From an uncultured cyanobacterium (GTDB lineage Bacteria; Cyanobacteriota; Cyanobacteriia; PCC-6307; Cyanobiaceae), in assembly GCA_903858015.1 (NCBI GenBank), contig CAIOGZ010000077.1, positions 124,001 to 188,000 of the forward strand: a stretch of DNA of 64,000 bases, read 5' to 3'. A program made the position numbers and the translations under genes. Below the pieces are notes generated by a model, which was not told where the DNA came from, searched no databases, and saw only the letters and a program-made list of their open reading frames with translations. Below are positions 19,883-29,406 of this stretch, one piece after another (position 1 is the stretch's first letter; each line of letters begins with the position of its first letter).

Positions 19883-20827
19883 ATGAGCGAGGCGCGCATC
19901 ACCGTTCTCGACCAGCTGGACCAGCTGGAGGACATCGTTCTTGAAGGCAGTCGCATCCCGTTCAGCGGCGGCCGACTTGTCAACGAGCAGGACGCCATCG
20001 AAATGATGGATTCCCTGCGGGAGGCCCTGCCGGCCCAGATTGCCCTCGCGGACGATCTGCTGCGCCAACGGGAGGACTTCATCGAGAAGGCACGCCTGCA
20101 GGCGGAAGAGATCCTCAACCAGGCCCGCAGGGAGCGGGAAGGCCTGATCGCCTCGGCCACCATCCGCCAGGAGGCCGAACGCCAGGGTGCCGAACTGCGG
20201 GAGCAGGCGCGCCAACAGTGCGAGCAATTGATCCTGGCCGCCCGCCAGCAGGCCGCCCAGGCCGAACAGGAGCTGCAAAGCCGCATGGCCCAGGTGGAGC
20301 AGCAATTTGCCTCGCGCCGCCAGCAACTGGAGCAGGAGGCCCAGGCCCGCCGCCAGCACCTCGAACTGGAAGCCGCCGAACGCAACCGCCAGTTGCTGGA
20401 GCAACACGAGCGCAGCCGGCAGCAAGCCCTCGGCGAGCTGGAGGCGATCCGCCAGGAGGGAAACCGGATTCAGCGCGACAGCCAGGGCGAAGCCGAACGG
20501 CTCCACAACGACGCCCTCCAGTTCCGCCAACAGACCCAGCAGCAGTGCGAAGCGCTGATCGCCCGCTCCCGCCAGGAGGCCGCCCACGTGCAGGAAGGGG
20601 CCAACCGCTACGCCGAACAGGTGTTAGGCGAACTGGAGGGTCGGCTCAAGGAACTCAGCCAGGTGGTGCTCGGCGGTCGGCGTGAACTGGTGCGCCTGCA
20701 GAACGTGGACAGCCAACCCCAGCCCCGCCCTGGGGAGCTCACCGTTCTGGCCGAACCAGACCCCAATAACCGGGAACGGCGTGCCGGGCGGCTGCGGCGG
20801 GCGGCCGCCAGGGGCCTGGCCAGCTGA
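19883..20827 (+). CDS. cdv3: DivIVA-like coiled-coil protein, probable Cdv3 division protein
   Basis: 314 residues from the ATG at 19883. The first ~60 residues form a compact region (VLDQLDQLEDIVLEGSRIP, then VNEQDAIEMMDSLREALP). From about 65 to 270 there is an almost unbroken coiled coil of Gln, Glu, Arg and Ala with heptad-like spacing. From memory, the gene after coaD in Synechocystis is cdv3, a DivIVA-like protein needed for correct division-site function in cyanobacteria; the context match is the main reason for the name. Shared transcription with coaD is likely because the genes are one base apart. A terminator-like hairpin follows at 20858. Confidence 0.65.
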   Translation: MSEARITVLDQLDQLEDIVLEGSRIPFSGGRLVNEQDAIEMMDSLREALPAQIALADDLLRQREDFIEKARLQAEEILNQARREREGLIASATIRQEAERQGAELREQARQQCEQLILAARQQAAQAEQELQSRMAQVEQQFASRRQQLEQEAQARRQHLELEAAERNRQLLEQHERSRQQALGELEAIRQEGNRIQRDSQGEAERLHNDALQFRQQTQQQCEALIARSRQEAAHVQEGANRYAEQVLGELEGRLKELSQVVLGGRRELVRLQNVDSQPQPRPGELTVLAEPDPNNRERRAGRLRRAAARGLAS

Positions 20828-20857
20828 GGCCCGGGTTCAGCGTTTTGGGGGGTTTGG

Positions 20858-20890
20858 GGGACCAGGATTTTTCCCTGGCCCTTGCTTTTT
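20858..20890 (+). terminator. Probable intrinsic terminator after cdv3
   Basis: The plus strand reads GGG-A-CCAGG, loop ATTTTTC, CCTGG-CCC: an 8-bp stem with one bulged A, followed by TTGCTTTTT. It lies 30 bases after the cdv3 stop, between convergent cdv3 and dacB. Confidence 0.55.
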
Positions 20891-20893
20891 CTG

Positions 20894-20919
20894 TCCTAGC
20901 CTTAGATTTGGGGTTAGGA
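20894..20919. terminator. Second stem-loop between convergent cdv3 and dacB
   Basis: TCCTAGCC pairs with GGTTAGGA (one G-T pair) around a ~10-base loop. It lies between convergent genes and could act on the minus-strand dacB transcript, but the T-run is poor. The rest of the 175-base gap is AT-richer than its surroundings and shows nothing else. Confidence 0.3.
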
Positions 20920-21002
20920 TACTCTAGTTTTATTGTTGAAAGATTGCTCTGCTCGTCCCCACAGCACATCTCGTTGATCGAGCGTTAGCGCTGATCGGGG
21001 GC

Positions 21003-22427
21003 CTACGGAGTCGTTACAGCAGCGGATGCGGTTGAAGTCCCACAAAGACCGACATTCTGAACCTGCTGCATCAGCCGGCCGATCGTGCGGTTGGGGGTTG
21101 GGGCACCATTGGAAATGGCGCTCACGAACCGCGGTCCATCGGCCGTTTGCAGAACGCCGCTGATCGCCCGAACACCGGTGAGGGTCCCGGTCTTGGCATA
21201 GAGCATGCCATCGAGGGAGGTGCCATTGAACAGATGGCGCAGGGTTCCCCGTTGGCCGGCGACCGCTAACGAGCCCAGGTAATGGCGGGCGTAGGGATGC
21301 TGATCCATGCGCAGCAACAGGGCGGTTAGAAAGCGACTGGTGACCCGGCCGGAGCGATCGAGGCCACTGCCATCGCGGATCTGAACCCCCTGCAGCGGCA
21401 GACCCTGCTGTTGCAGCCAGGCCATCTCCCGGCGGTTCGCCTCAGCGAGATCCCAGGTGCCGGCAGCCGTTCGCAGCAGCACCTCGGCCGTGAAGTTATG
21501 GCTTTCGGTATTCGCCAGGCTCAGCAGCCCGTACATCGAGGTTGAGGGCTCCTCATGCACCAACACCGCCGCAGCGGGGAGGATGGCTTGCCGCGCCGGA
21601 ACCACGCTCAGGGCGATCGCCCCGGGGGCCTGGCTTGCCAGCGTGCGCCCCAGCAGGGTCCGCAGCCGAGCTGGTGGATCCATCACCGCATCGTCGATGG
21701 CATTGCTGGTCACGGCCAGGCGGGTGACGGGGGCGCCATAGGCGGTGCCCCGATCGCCCCAGTTCCAGCCCTGGGGCCACCAGTCTTGCGGCTGCTCTTC
21801 AGCCAGCTCCAGCTGCACGGGATTGGTCGGCGAAGCCCCGCTGCTGACCAGCGCCATGCGGGTAAAACGCTGCAACTGGGGCAGGGCCAGATCAGGATCG
21901 CCCTGGCCGGTGAGCCTCAGTCGCCCGTCAGGCAGCCGCCAGAGCTGGGTGGTGAGCCGATGGTCAGGTCCGAGCCGATCCAGGGCGAAGGCCGTGGTGA
22001 TCAACTTTTGATTGGAAGCCGGCACACGGGGACGGCTGCCATTCAGATCGGCGAGCAGGCGACCGCGGGCGTCAGCCACAGTCACACTCCAGACCTCAGC
22101 CTCGGCACCGATCAAATTGGAAAGCCGCAGCTGCAGGGAGGGGCAGCTGACCTGGGATTGCAGGATCGGTGCAGCCAGCGGCGGCGGCAGCGGCGGCAGG
22201 GCGGCAAGCCGGGGCCGCAGGCTGGCACCCCTGGCGGGGATCGCCGGGCTGGTGGGTTGGGCAACGGCCCCACTCATGATGCTCTGCAGCCCCAGGGCCA
22301 GCGGCATGGCCGCCAACAGGGCTAAGCGCTGCGTGGTGGACCGAAAGCCCAGCATGGCGATGGGCCCGCGCCGAAGCCCGAGTCGGGGCCCGAGCGCGGG
22401 ATTAGGGAACGAGTTCGTCATGCTCAC
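21003..22427 (-). CDS. dacB: D-alanyl-D-alanine carboxypeptidase/endopeptidase (PBP4 class)
   Basis: Periplasmic class C penicillin-binding protein trimming or cleaving peptidoglycan peptides. 474 residues with an N-terminal export signal (LALLAAMPLALGLQ). The three serine-enzyme motifs are present: SNQK in RVPASNQKLITTAFALD (SxxK), SHN in ANTESHNFTAEVLLR (SxN) and KTG in LYAKTGTLTGVRAISG. The GTG start at 22427 overlaps the stop of the DUF4330 gene by four bases, so translation is probably coupled; an ATG at 22421 and one at 22355 are alternatives. Convergent with cdv3. Confidence 0.93.
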   Translation of the reverse strand: MSMTNSFPNPALGPRLGLRRGPIAMLGFRSTTQRLALLAAMPLALGLQSIMSGAVAQPTSPAIPARGASLRPRLAALPPLPPPLAAPILQSQVSCPSLQLRLSNLIGAEAEVWSVTVADARGRLLADLNGSRPRVPASNQKLITTAFALDRLGPDHRLTTQLWRLPDGRLRLTGQGDPDLALPQLQRFTRMALVSSGASPTNPVQLELAEEQPQDWWPQGWNWGDRGTAYGAPVTRLAVTSNAIDDAVMDPPARLRTLLGRTLASQAPGAIALSVVPARQAILPAAAVLVHEEPSTSMYGLLSLANTESHNFTAEVLLRTAAGTWDLAEANRREMAWLQQQGLPLQGVQIRDGSGLDRSGRVTSRFLTALLLRMDQHPYARHYLGSLAVAGQRGTLRHLFNGTSLDGMLYAKTGTLTGVRAISGVLQTADGPRFVSAISNGAPTPNRTIGRLMQQVQNVGLCGTSTASAAVTTP

Positions 22428-22945
22428 TGAGCTTCAAAGCGAAGATCGGTCACGGTGCCGTTGAAGCGATAGTTATTGCCTTCGAGTTCGACGGGGGCCC
22501 CAATCTTGATGGTCTGGTTGCCGAAGACCACCCCGCCAGCGGAGCGGCGACCCTCGCCCTCGAGTACAAAGCGGCCATCAAAAGTACTGAAGCTCTTCTG
22601 GTTGGGATCGGGGGCAGATACGAGCTTGCCTTCAGGCGTGACAATGGTGAGGCGCCGCTCTAGAGGCAGGATCCGCTTCAGCTTGACGCTGCCGTGGGGC
22701 TGGTTGCGGATCACAATCGCCACCTTTCCCTCCGCCTCCGCACTACGCAACAGGGTGGCCGGATCGGCGGTAGGAACCCCCCTGACGTCCACACTGACGG
22801 TGACGGGCCGCAGGGCTCCCGTTGCCTTGGCGACCGCACCGCTGAGTTTGGGGCTCCAGATCACTCCGGCAGCCGCCAGCAGCACGGCGGCCGCGGCAGC
22901 CAGATCGACGGCACTCCAGGAACGGCTGGGCTTGGAGGAGGTCAT
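22424..22945 (-). CDS. DUF4330 family membrane-anchored protein
   Basis: 173 residues from the ATG at 22943-22945. One N-terminal membrane segment (about 15-35, AVDLAAAAAVLLAAAGVIW) is followed by a periplasmic or lumenal domain rich in beta strands (VTVSVDVRGV, KVAIVIRNQPHGSVKLKRI, VVFGNQTIKIGAPVELEGNNYRFNGTV). The ending NNYRFNGTVTDL is typical of DUF4330. Function is unknown. The stop overlaps the dacB start, so a shared role at the cell envelope is plausible (inference). Confidence 0.78.
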   Translation of the reverse strand: MTSSKPSRSWSAVDLAAAAAVLLAAAGVIWSPKLSGAVAKATGALRPVTVSVDVRGVPTADPATLLRSAEAEGKVAIVIRNQPHGSVKLKRILPLERRLTIVTPEGKLVSAPDPNQKSFSTFDGRFVLEGEGRRSAGGVVFGNQTIKIGAPVELEGNNYRFNGTVTDLRFEAQ

Positions 22946-23108
22946 AGCAGCCGGAAGGTTCGCGAAGTGTAAGCAGATTGCCCCATCGGCACCAGTCGGG
23001 CGGAGCAGTCGGGGAGGGGGCAGCCGAGGAATCGGTCCAATCCCTTGCTCCATGGAGCGCAAGGATCATGGTCCGCTGCGATGCGGCTGCTAAGGGACGC
23101 GGTGCTGG

Positions 23109-23837
23109 TCAACGTTGCAGCCCCTCCAGCAACCGATCCACCGAGCGGAGCGTCTCGGCCAAACCACCGCCCTCGGCGCCGCGCAAGGCGCCATCTTGTT
23201 CCTCGCCATCAGGCCTGTGGTCGAAGCTGGCGGCCAGCCGAAAACCGTCCGGATCGAGCCGGTAGAGCTCCCAGTCGTCGGGATGGGCCCGCCGCAGGGC
23301 TGATCCGCCCTGGGGGATGAGGGCGTAGGCCGTGCGCCAGCGGGAAAGGAAACCACGGCGCCGCTCCCGGGCGACGCTGCCGATCCCGACGGCAGTATCC
23401 TCAAGGTTGGGGTTGATCAACACCACCGCACCAGGGTGGTTGCTGCAGAGGCCCTCCACCAGTTCGTAGTCGGCCTGGCTGGCGGCTACAAGCAGGAGCA
23501 CCGCTGCGGCCGCTGCGCCCGGCTCTGCCTCCTGGCCTGAATCGGAGCTGGCAGTGGCCACCTGCAACCGACGCTGATCGCCGTAGGTGGCGATCCGGGC
23601 GGCCAGCTCGGGGCCATCCCGGCGGGCGAGGGCGGCGGCGCCGGCATCTGGGAACAGCAGCCGCAGCGGCAGCCCTTCAGCCTCCAGGGCTGTCGTCAGG
23701 CGCAGCACCAGCGGCAGTAGGCGCAGCCCTTCGAATCGCAACTCCAGTTGCCAGCGACCTTGCCGTTCGGTGGCGAGGGCAGATCGCAACGACGCCAGCG
23801 CCTCGGCCTCGGCCGTTTTCAGGTCGGGGGGGAGCAT
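23109..23837 (-). CDS. DUF1995 family protein
   Basis: 242 residues, no signal peptide or membrane helix. The DUF1995 family is found in cyanobacteria and plastids. Recognisable parts are LRLLFPDAGAAALARRDG, VLLLVAASQADYELVE, VVLINPNLED and WRTAYALIPQGG followed by a C-terminal WELYRLD segment. It looks like a Rossmann-like alpha/beta fold of unknown activity. It sits between DUF4330 and the cysteine desulfurase on the same strand, 163 bases from the former and 25 from the latter. Confidence 0.75.
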   Translation of the reverse strand: MLPPDLKTAEAEALASLRSALATERQGRWQLELRFEGLRLLPLVLRLTTALEAEGLPLRLLFPDAGAAALARRDGPELAARIATYGDQRRLQVATASSDSGQEAEPGAAAAAVLLLVAASQADYELVEGLCSNHPGAVVLINPNLEDTAVGIGSVARERRRGFLSRWRTAYALIPQGGSALRRAHPDDWELYRLDPDGFRLAASFDHRPDGEEQDGALRGAEGGGLAETLRSVDRLLEGLQR

Positions 23838-23862
23838 GGCCCTAGGGCAACGGAACTTGACC

Positions 23863-25071
23863 CTAACGGTCGATCAAGCGGCTAGCCAGCTCCCTGCGGG
23901 CACGATCGAGGGCCTCGGGAACCCGCTCCAGGTTTTCGGGCTTCAGCCAGGGGCCCAGGCTGATCCGCAGCCCACTGGCAGCCACCGCCGCGTTGAAACC
24001 CATCGCCCGCAGCACGACACTGCCCCCCCCCGCAGCTCTGCCGCTACTGCTGCAGGCCGAACCGCTACTCACGGCCAGGCCCTGGCGCCAGAGGCTTCGC
24101 ACCAGCTCCCGGCCGGAGAGGGGCTCACCCTGGTCTGTGGCCACGAGCAGACTGATGTGGTGCGGCAACCGGCCGTCGTGGCCGTTCGGCAGCGGTCCAC
24201 TCAGGCTCACCCCGGGCAGGGCGAGCAGGTTGGCCAGCAAGGGATCCCGCAACCCGGCGATCGGGTCGTGGCCGCCGTAGCGGGTGAGCCGTTCGCTTGC
24301 TTCCGCCAAGGCCTGGGCAAAACCCGCCGCCAACACCACCGCTTCGGTACCGCCCCGCTGCCCCCCCTCCTGCGCGCCGCCGATCAAGGGCAGCAGCGGC
24401 TGGCTGCGCCGCCGCAGCAGCAGCGCGATTCCCCGGGGACCTTGCAGCTTGTGGGCCGTGCAGGTGAGCAGATCCACCGGCAAGCTCTCGAAATCAACGG
24501 GGCGATGGCCCACCACCTGCACCGCGTCCACATGCAAGGGGATACCGGCGGCACGACAGAGTTCACCGGCCGCCGCCAGCGGCTGCAGCGTGCCCACTTC
24601 GCTTTGCCCCCAGATCAGCGACACCAACCGCGTCGGCGGCACGAGCAGGGCCTTGAGGGCATCGAGGTCGATCACGCCGTGGCGGTCAACCGGCACCTGG
24701 GCCAGCTGCCAGCCGCGGGACCTGAGCTGTTCAGCAGCGGCCACGGTGGCGGGATGTTCCACCGCCGAGATCAAGATCCTGCCGGCCGGCAAGGCGCCGC
24801 CCAAGCCGAGCAAGGCCAGGTGGATGGCCTCACTAGCGCCCGAGCAGAAGATCAATTCCTGGCGACCGGCGCCCAGGAGTTCGGCTAGCCGCTGGCGACT
24901 GCGCTCCAGCAGCTCCGCCGCCTGCAAACCGAAGCCATGCAAGCTGGAGGGATTGGCCCAGGCGCTGCGCTGGGCCTCGGCCATGGCCCCAAGTACGCCC
25001 GCACTCGGGGGGGTGGTGGCACAAGCATCCAGGTAACCCGCCAGCTCTGCGGGGCGCTCAGGGGTCGACAT
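23863..25071 (-). CDS. Cysteine desulfurase (NifS/IscS-like)
   Basis: PLP enzyme releasing sulfur from cysteine for Fe-S clusters and thiocofactors. 402 residues from the ATG at 25069-25071 (MSTPERPAELAGYLDACATTPP). A longer reading from 25185 lies inside dapF. The N-terminal YLDACATTP matches the family YLDNAATTP, the PLP lysine is in CTAHKLQGPRGIA, and the active-site loop cysteine is in SSGSACSSSGRA. It overlaps the 3' end of dapF by 14 bases, so they share a transcript. Whether it serves housekeeping Fe-S assembly or a dedicated pathway is not visible. Confidence 0.9.
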   Translation of the reverse strand: MSTPERPAELAGYLDACATTPPSAGVLGAMAEAQRSAWANPSSLHGFGLQAAELLERSRQRLAELLGAGRQELIFCSGASEAIHLALLGLGGALPAGRILISAVEHPATVAAAEQLRSRGWQLAQVPVDRHGVIDLDALKALLVPPTRLVSLIWGQSEVGTLQPLAAAGELCRAAGIPLHVDAVQVVGHRPVDFESLPVDLLTCTAHKLQGPRGIALLLRRRSQPLLPLIGGAQEGGQRGGTEAVVLAAGFAQALAEASERLTRYGGHDPIAGLRDPLLANLLALPGVSLSGPLPNGHDGRLPHHISLLVATDQGEPLSGRELVRSLWRQGLAVSSGSACSSSGRAAGGGSVVLRAMGFNAAVAASGLRISLGPWLKPENLERVPEALDRARRELASRLIDR

Positions 25072-26212
25072 CGGTTGGGCCGCGCCCCAGGCTGCGGCTT
25101 TCCCCACTGGCGCTGGCCAGCGCCACCAATTCATCGAGGGAGCGGCCCTCCAGCAGGGCGGCCACCCGGGCCCTGGCCTCGGCACTGGGGCAGGCCTCGG
25201 GCCTCAGGCAGCCATTAACGCAGGCGGTGGCGCAGTCGATGGCGGCAGCGGCAGCAGCGGGGGTAGCTGGGGCAGCGGGAGTAGGGGGGGCTGCGTCCTG
25301 CGGGTCAAGGGATGCTGCCGGGGTGGTGGCAGGCTCCGGGTCCAGCAATCCCGGCACCACAACCCCATCAAACACCGCCTCAGCCGGACCGGTCATGAAC
25401 ACCGAATGCCCCTCACCCTCCCAGGCGATATGAAGCGAACCACCCGGTAGATCGAGGCGGGCCTGGTTGTCACAGAGCCCGAGGCGATGGCACACGACCA
25501 AGGTGGCGCAGGCTCCCGTGCCGCAGGCCAGGGTGGGGCCAGCCCCCCGCTCCCACACCCGCATCACCAGATGGCCGCGATCGAGCACTTGGACGAAATG
25601 CACGTTGGTGCGGGCTGGGAAGGCCGGATGCACCTCCAGCGCGGACCCGAGCCGTTCGAGATCAATGGCAGCCAGATCGAGCACGGGGATCACCCCATGG
25701 GGGTTGCCCATGCCGGCGGCAGCCACCTCCAGAACCAGGCCTTCCACCTCCAACTGGCCCTGGGGCAGCCCGGCTGGACCCAGCGGCAAGGTGGTCGGCA
25801 CCGTCTCGGGGAGCAGAAAAGGGGGGCCCATATCCACCCGGATGCCACCGTCCGGGCGCAACTCCGGCACGATCCTGCCGGCCAGGGTTTCCACCTGCCA
25901 GATACGTCCCGGTTGGTCGCCATCGCTGTCGGCCAGGAAGCGGGCCAGGCAACGGATGCCGTTGCCGCACATTTCAGGCTCGCTGCCGTCGGCATTGAAG
26001 ATCCGCATGCGCAGCTCACCGCCCTGGCGCGGCGGCAGGGCCACAATCACACCATCAGCGCCCACCCCGAAGCGGCGATCACATAAACGCCGTACCGCTT
26101 CGGCGTTTAGACCGAAGCAGCCATCAGCTCCAGCGGCGCCGGCGCCAGCATCGCGGCCATCCAAAATCAGAAAATCATTGCCCAGGCCCTGATACTTACT
26201 GAACTGGAGCAC
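25058..26212 (-). CDS. dapF: Diaminopimelate epimerase with C-terminal Cys-rich extension
   Basis: Converts LL- to meso-diaminopimelate for lysine and peptidoglycan. The N-terminal ~285 residues are a full DapF: FSKYQGLGNDFLILD, the first catalytic cysteine in EPEMCGNGIRCLARF, and the second in LACGTGACATLV. After about residue 290 comes an Ala/Pro/Thr-rich linker and then a ~60-residue module with four cysteines (IDCATACVNGCLRPEACPS), then a helical ARVAALLEGRSLDELVALA. Normal DapF is ~280 residues, so this is a fusion or extension. The 3' end overlaps the cysteine desulfurase start. Divergent from hfq, 29 bases away. Confidence 0.93.
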   Translation of the reverse strand: MLQFSKYQGLGNDFLILDGRDAGAGAAGADGCFGLNAEAVRRLCDRRFGVGADGVIVALPPRQGGELRMRIFNADGSEPEMCGNGIRCLARFLADSDGDQPGRIWQVETLAGRIVPELRPDGGIRVDMGPPFLLPETVPTTLPLGPAGLPQGQLEVEGLVLEVAAAGMGNPHGVIPVLDLAAIDLERLGSALEVHPAFPARTNVHFVQVLDRGHLVMRVWERGAGPTLACGTGACATLVVCHRLGLCDNQARLDLPGGSLHIAWEGEGHSVFMTGPAEAVFDGVVVPGLLDPEPATTPAASLDPQDAAPPTPAAPATPAAAAAAIDCATACVNGCLRPEACPSAEARARVAALLEGRSLDELVALASASGESRSLGRGPTDVDP

Positions 26213-26241
26213 CGATCCAACCCTGCCAACCGCTCGATCCT

Positions 26242-26481
26242 ATGCAGAGCCACTTCGAGCAACGGGGTCCCCGCCTGGACACCACCTCCCCGAGCGTCCG
26301 GCACCTGCAGGAGTTGATTCGCCACTCCACCCAGGTGAGCATTGCCATGGAGGGGGGAGAGCAGCTGCGGGGCACGCTCCGCTGGCAGGACGCCGACTTT
26401 CTCGCCCTGCAGCAGCAGTCTGAACTCCCCCTGGTGTTGCTGAACCGCTCCAAGGTGGTGCTGCTGCGCGCCCTGGGCTGA
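26242..26481 (+). CDS. hfq: Hfq, cyanobacterial type
   Basis: 79-residue Sm-fold protein (LQELIRHSTQVSIAMEGGEQ, then GTLRWQDADFLALQQ and PLVLLNRSKVVLLRAL). Compared with enteric Hfq, the Sm2 motif is altered (NRSKVVLL in place of YKHAIS). From family knowledge, cyanobacterial Hfq binds RNA poorly and instead docks on the pilus ATPase PilB to support type IV pilus motility. Located between dapF (divergent) and leuS (45 bases downstream, same strand). Confidence 0.85.
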   Translation: MQSHFEQRGPRLDTTSPSVRHLQELIRHSTQVSIAMEGGEQLRGTLRWQDADFLALQQQSELPLVLLNRSKVVLLRALG

Positions 26482-26526
26482 GGCCCCCCCTATGGCACGA
26501 TCGGCACGGCCCTGACCCTTGCCGCC

Positions 26527-29178
26527 GTGAAGGAACCGAGTCGGTATCGGCCCGAGCAGATCGAATCCAGCTGGCAGCGGGCCTGGGCGGAGCAGGAGCT
26601 CGACCGCACGCCAACCGAGGCGGGCGGCGAGCCCTTCTTCGCCCTCTCGATGTTTCCCTACCCATCGGGGAACCTGCACATGGGCCATGTGCGCAACTAC
26701 GTGATCACCGATGTGATCGCCCGGACGGCCCGGATGCGGGGGAGGCAGGTGTTGCATCCGATGGGCTGGGATGCCTTTGGGCTGCCGGCCGAAAACGCCG
26801 CGATCGAGCGGGGCGTGGAACCTGGCGCCTGGACCGACAAGAACATCGCCGCGATGCGTCAGCAGCTGCAGCAGCTGGGCCTCTCGATCGACTGGACGCG
26901 GGAGCTGACCACCTGCCACAGCGATTACTACCGCTGGACCCAGTGGCTCTTTCTGCAATTCCTTGAGGCGGGCCTTGCCTACCGCCGGGAAGCCACGGTC
27001 AATTGGGACCCGGTCGACCAGACGGTGCTGGCCAATGAGCAGGTGGATGGGGAAGGTCGCTCCTGGCGCTCCGGCGCCCTGGTGGAAAAGCGGCAACTGC
27101 GCCAGTGGTTCCTGAAGATCACCGCCTACGCCGACCAGCTGCTCGATGACCTGCCGCAGCTCGACGGCTGGCCGGAGCGGGTGCGCACCATGCAGGCCAA
27201 CTGGATCGGCCGCTCCCGGGGCGCAGAGCTCCAGTTTGAGCTGGTCGATGCTGATGGCCAGGGCACGGGGGAGCTGATCACCGTGTTCACGACCCGAGCC
27301 GACACGCTGTTTGGCGTGAGCTATCTGGTGTTGGCGCCGGAGCATCCCCTGGTGGCCAAACTCACCAGCAGCGACCAGGCCACGGCGGTGCAAGCCTTCT
27401 GCGATCTGGTCAGCCGCCAGAGCGAGCAGGAACGCACCGCCGAAGACAGCCCCAAACGGGGTGTGTCGATCGGTGCCCAGGTGCGCAACCCCGCCAACGG
27501 TGAGCTGCTGCCCGTCTGGATCGCCGACTACGTCTTGGCCGAGTACGGCACGGGGGCCGTGATGGGGGTGCCGGCCCACGACCAACGGGATTTTTTGTTT
27601 GCCCGCCGCTACGAACTACCCGTACGGCAAGTGATTATCCCCGAGGGCAGCGATGAGCACGCCTACGCAGGCGGTGCCTGGACCGAAGCGGGGGTGCTGA
27701 TCCATTCCGGGCGCTTCGATGGTCTCGCCAGCAGCAAGGCGAAAGACGCGATCACCCAGACCGCTGCGGCCGAGGGCTGGGGCAGCGCCAAGGTGCAATA
27801 CCGCCTGCGCGACTGGCTGATTTCCCGGCAGCGCTACTGGGGCTGCCCGATCCCGGTGATCCACTGCCAGGCCTGCGACGTGGTGCCGGTGCCAGCCGAG
27901 CAGCTGCCGGTGGAACTACCGCGGCAGGTGGCCTTCAGCGGCAAGGGTGCCTCGCCGCTGGCCCAATTGGACGATTGGGTGCAGGTGAACTGCCCCTGCT
28001 GCGGCCAACCAGCACGGCGGGAAACCGACACGATGGATACGTTCATGTGCTCAAGCTGGTACTACCTGCGCTATAGCGATCCCCACAACACCAGCCTGCC
28101 CTTCGAACGCAGCAAGGTGGATCAGTGGCTGCCGGTGGATCAATACGTGGGCGGTATCGAGCATGCAATTTTGCACCTGCTGTACTCGCGATTCTTTACG
28201 AAGGTGCTGCGGGATCGGGGCCTGCTGGGCTTCGATGAACCCTTCACCCGCCTTCTAACCCAGGGAATGGTGCAGGGAATCACCTACAAAAACCCCCGGA
28301 GTGGCAAGTACATCGCACCGGCCGACGTAGCCAATCCCGACGACCCGCGCGATCCGATCACAGGAGATGGGCTCGATGTATTCTACGAGAAGATGTCGAA
28401 ATCAAAGTACAACGGTGTTGATCCGGCCAAGGTGATTGATCGCTACGGCGCTGACACCGCCCGCATGTTCATCCTGTTCAAGGCACCACCCGAGAAGGAT
28501 TTGGAGTGGGACGACGCCGATGTCGAGGGTCAATTTCGCTTTCTGCAACGGATCTGGCGCTTGGTGGAAGCAGCTGAGGCCCGCTCCCTCAGGCTCGATG
28601 GCTGGGACAACGCCGTAGCCCCAGGCAAGGCGCAAGCGACGATCAATGGCCCTGCTGCTGTACGGCTGATTCAAGGCGATCAGCTCAGCCCTGGCGAGTG
28701 CGAACTGCGCCGGGCGGTGCACACCGCCATCCAAGCGATCAGCGACGATCTCAGCGGTGATTACCAGTTCAACACCGCCATTGCGGAGCTGATGAAGCTC
28801 AGCAATGCGATGGGTGAACAGCTAGAGGCGGCCAGCCCAGCCGTGGCTAGCGAGGCCCTGGCAAGCCTGCTGATCCTGCTTGCTCCCTTCGCCCCCCACC
28901 TGGCCGAAGAGCTCTGGCAGAAGCTCGGTGGCGAGGGCAGCATCCACCGGCAGCGCTGGCCCGCAGCCGATCCCGCCGCCCTGCTGCGCGACACCATCCC
29001 CCTGGTGATCCAAATCAAGGGCAAAGTGCGCGGCAACCTGGAGGTGCCTGCCAATGCCGACAAAGCCACCCTGGAAAAGTTGGCCCTGGAGAGCGACGTT
29101 GCTCTGCGCTGGCTTGAGGGCAAGCCCCCGAGCCGGGTGATCGTGGTGCCCGGCAAATTGGTCAACCTCGTGCCATGA
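26527..29178 (+). CDS. leuS: Leucyl-tRNA synthetase
   Basis: 883 residues, GTG start. The class I signature HIGH appears as [16 protein letters not shown] (about 47-62) and KMSKS as [13 protein letters not shown] (about 620-632). An editing (CP1) domain lies about 220-420 with [22 protein letters not shown] and the [18 protein letters not shown] loop. A zinc-type cysteine cluster (CQACDVV, CPCCGQP) lies near 465-495. The C-terminal domain has [14 protein letters not shown]. The stop overlaps the start of the small gene at 29175 by four bases (ATGA). Confidence 0.98.
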   Translation: MKEPSRYRPEQIESSWQRAWAEQELDRTPTEAGGEPFFALSMFPYPSGNLHMGHVRNYVITDVIARTARMRGRQVLHPMGWDAFGLPAENAAIERGVEPGAWTDKNIAAMRQQLQQLGLSIDWTRELTTCHSDYYRWTQWLFLQFLEAGLAYRREATVNWDPVDQTVLANEQVDGEGRSWRSGALVEKRQLRQWFLKITAYADQLLDDLPQLDGWPERVRTMQANWIGRSRGAELQFELVDADGQGTGELITVFTTRADTLFGVSYLVLAPEHPLVAKLTSSDQATAVQAFCDLVSRQSEQERTAEDSPKRGVSIGAQVRNPANGELLPVWIADYVLAEYGTGAVMGVPAHDQRDFLFARRYELPVRQVIIPEGSDEHAYAGGAWTEAGVLIHSGRFDGLASSKAKDAITQTAAAEGWGSAKVQYRLRDWLISRQRYWGCPIPVIHCQACDVVPVPAEQLPVELPRQVAFSGKGASPLAQLDDWVQVNCPCCGQPARRETDTMDTFMCSSWYYLRYSDPHNTSLPFERSKVDQWLPVDQYVGGIEHAILHLLYSRFFTKVLRDRGLLGFDEPFTRLLTQGMVQGITYKNPRSGKYIAPADVANPDDPRDPITGDGLDVFYEKMSKSKYNGVDPAKVIDRYGADTARMFILFKAPPEKDLEWDDADVEGQFRFLQRIWRLVEAAEARSLRLDGWDNAVAPGKAQATINGPAAVRLIQGDQLSPGECELRRAVHTAIQAISDDLSGDYQFNTAIAELMKLSNAMGEQLEAASPAVASEALASLLILLAPFAPHLAEELWQKLGGEGSIHRQRWPAADPAALLRDTIPLVIQIKGKVRGNLEVPANADKATLEKLALESDVALRWLEGKPPSRVIVVPGKLVNLVP

Positions 29179-29387
29179 GCTCCCCTCCCCCACCGGGATC
29201 GGCGCTGGGCGCCAGCGACAGCAACGATCCGCGTCGCAGCAGCTTGATTACCTCGCTGCGCCAACGGTTTCTGATCGCCCAAGCCCGCAACGATGCCGCC
29301 GCCAAACAAGCCCTGTTCCAGGAGGCGGTCTACCTCAACATCGCCCCGGAGCTGTGGCAGCCCAGCGGCGCCGAACCTGCTCCCTAG
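29175..29387 (+). CDS. Small conserved hypothetical protein coupled to leuS
   Basis: 70 residues starting in the ATGA overlap with the leuS stop, an arrangement typical of coupled translation. The N-terminus is Ser/Pro-rich. The core [39 protein letters not shown] is predicted helical and looks conserved rather than random. No membrane segment or domain recognised. It converges with the guanidine ABC ATPase gene, 19 bases away. Confidence 0.55.
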   Translation: MSSPPPPGSALGASDSNDPRRSSLITSLRQRFLIAQARNDAAAKQALFQEAVYLNIAPELWQPSGAEPAP

Positions 29388-29406
29388 CAGCCCCAAAGCC
29401 GGGTAC

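Noticed and set aside
23587-24888. 433-codon plus-strand open frame
   Set aside because: Antisense to DUF1995 and the cysteine desulfurase, both with clear active-site motifs.
26167-27585. 472-codon minus-strand open frame
   Set aside because: Lies opposite hfq and leuS; Arg/Gly/His-rich shadow of GC-rich codons with no domain.
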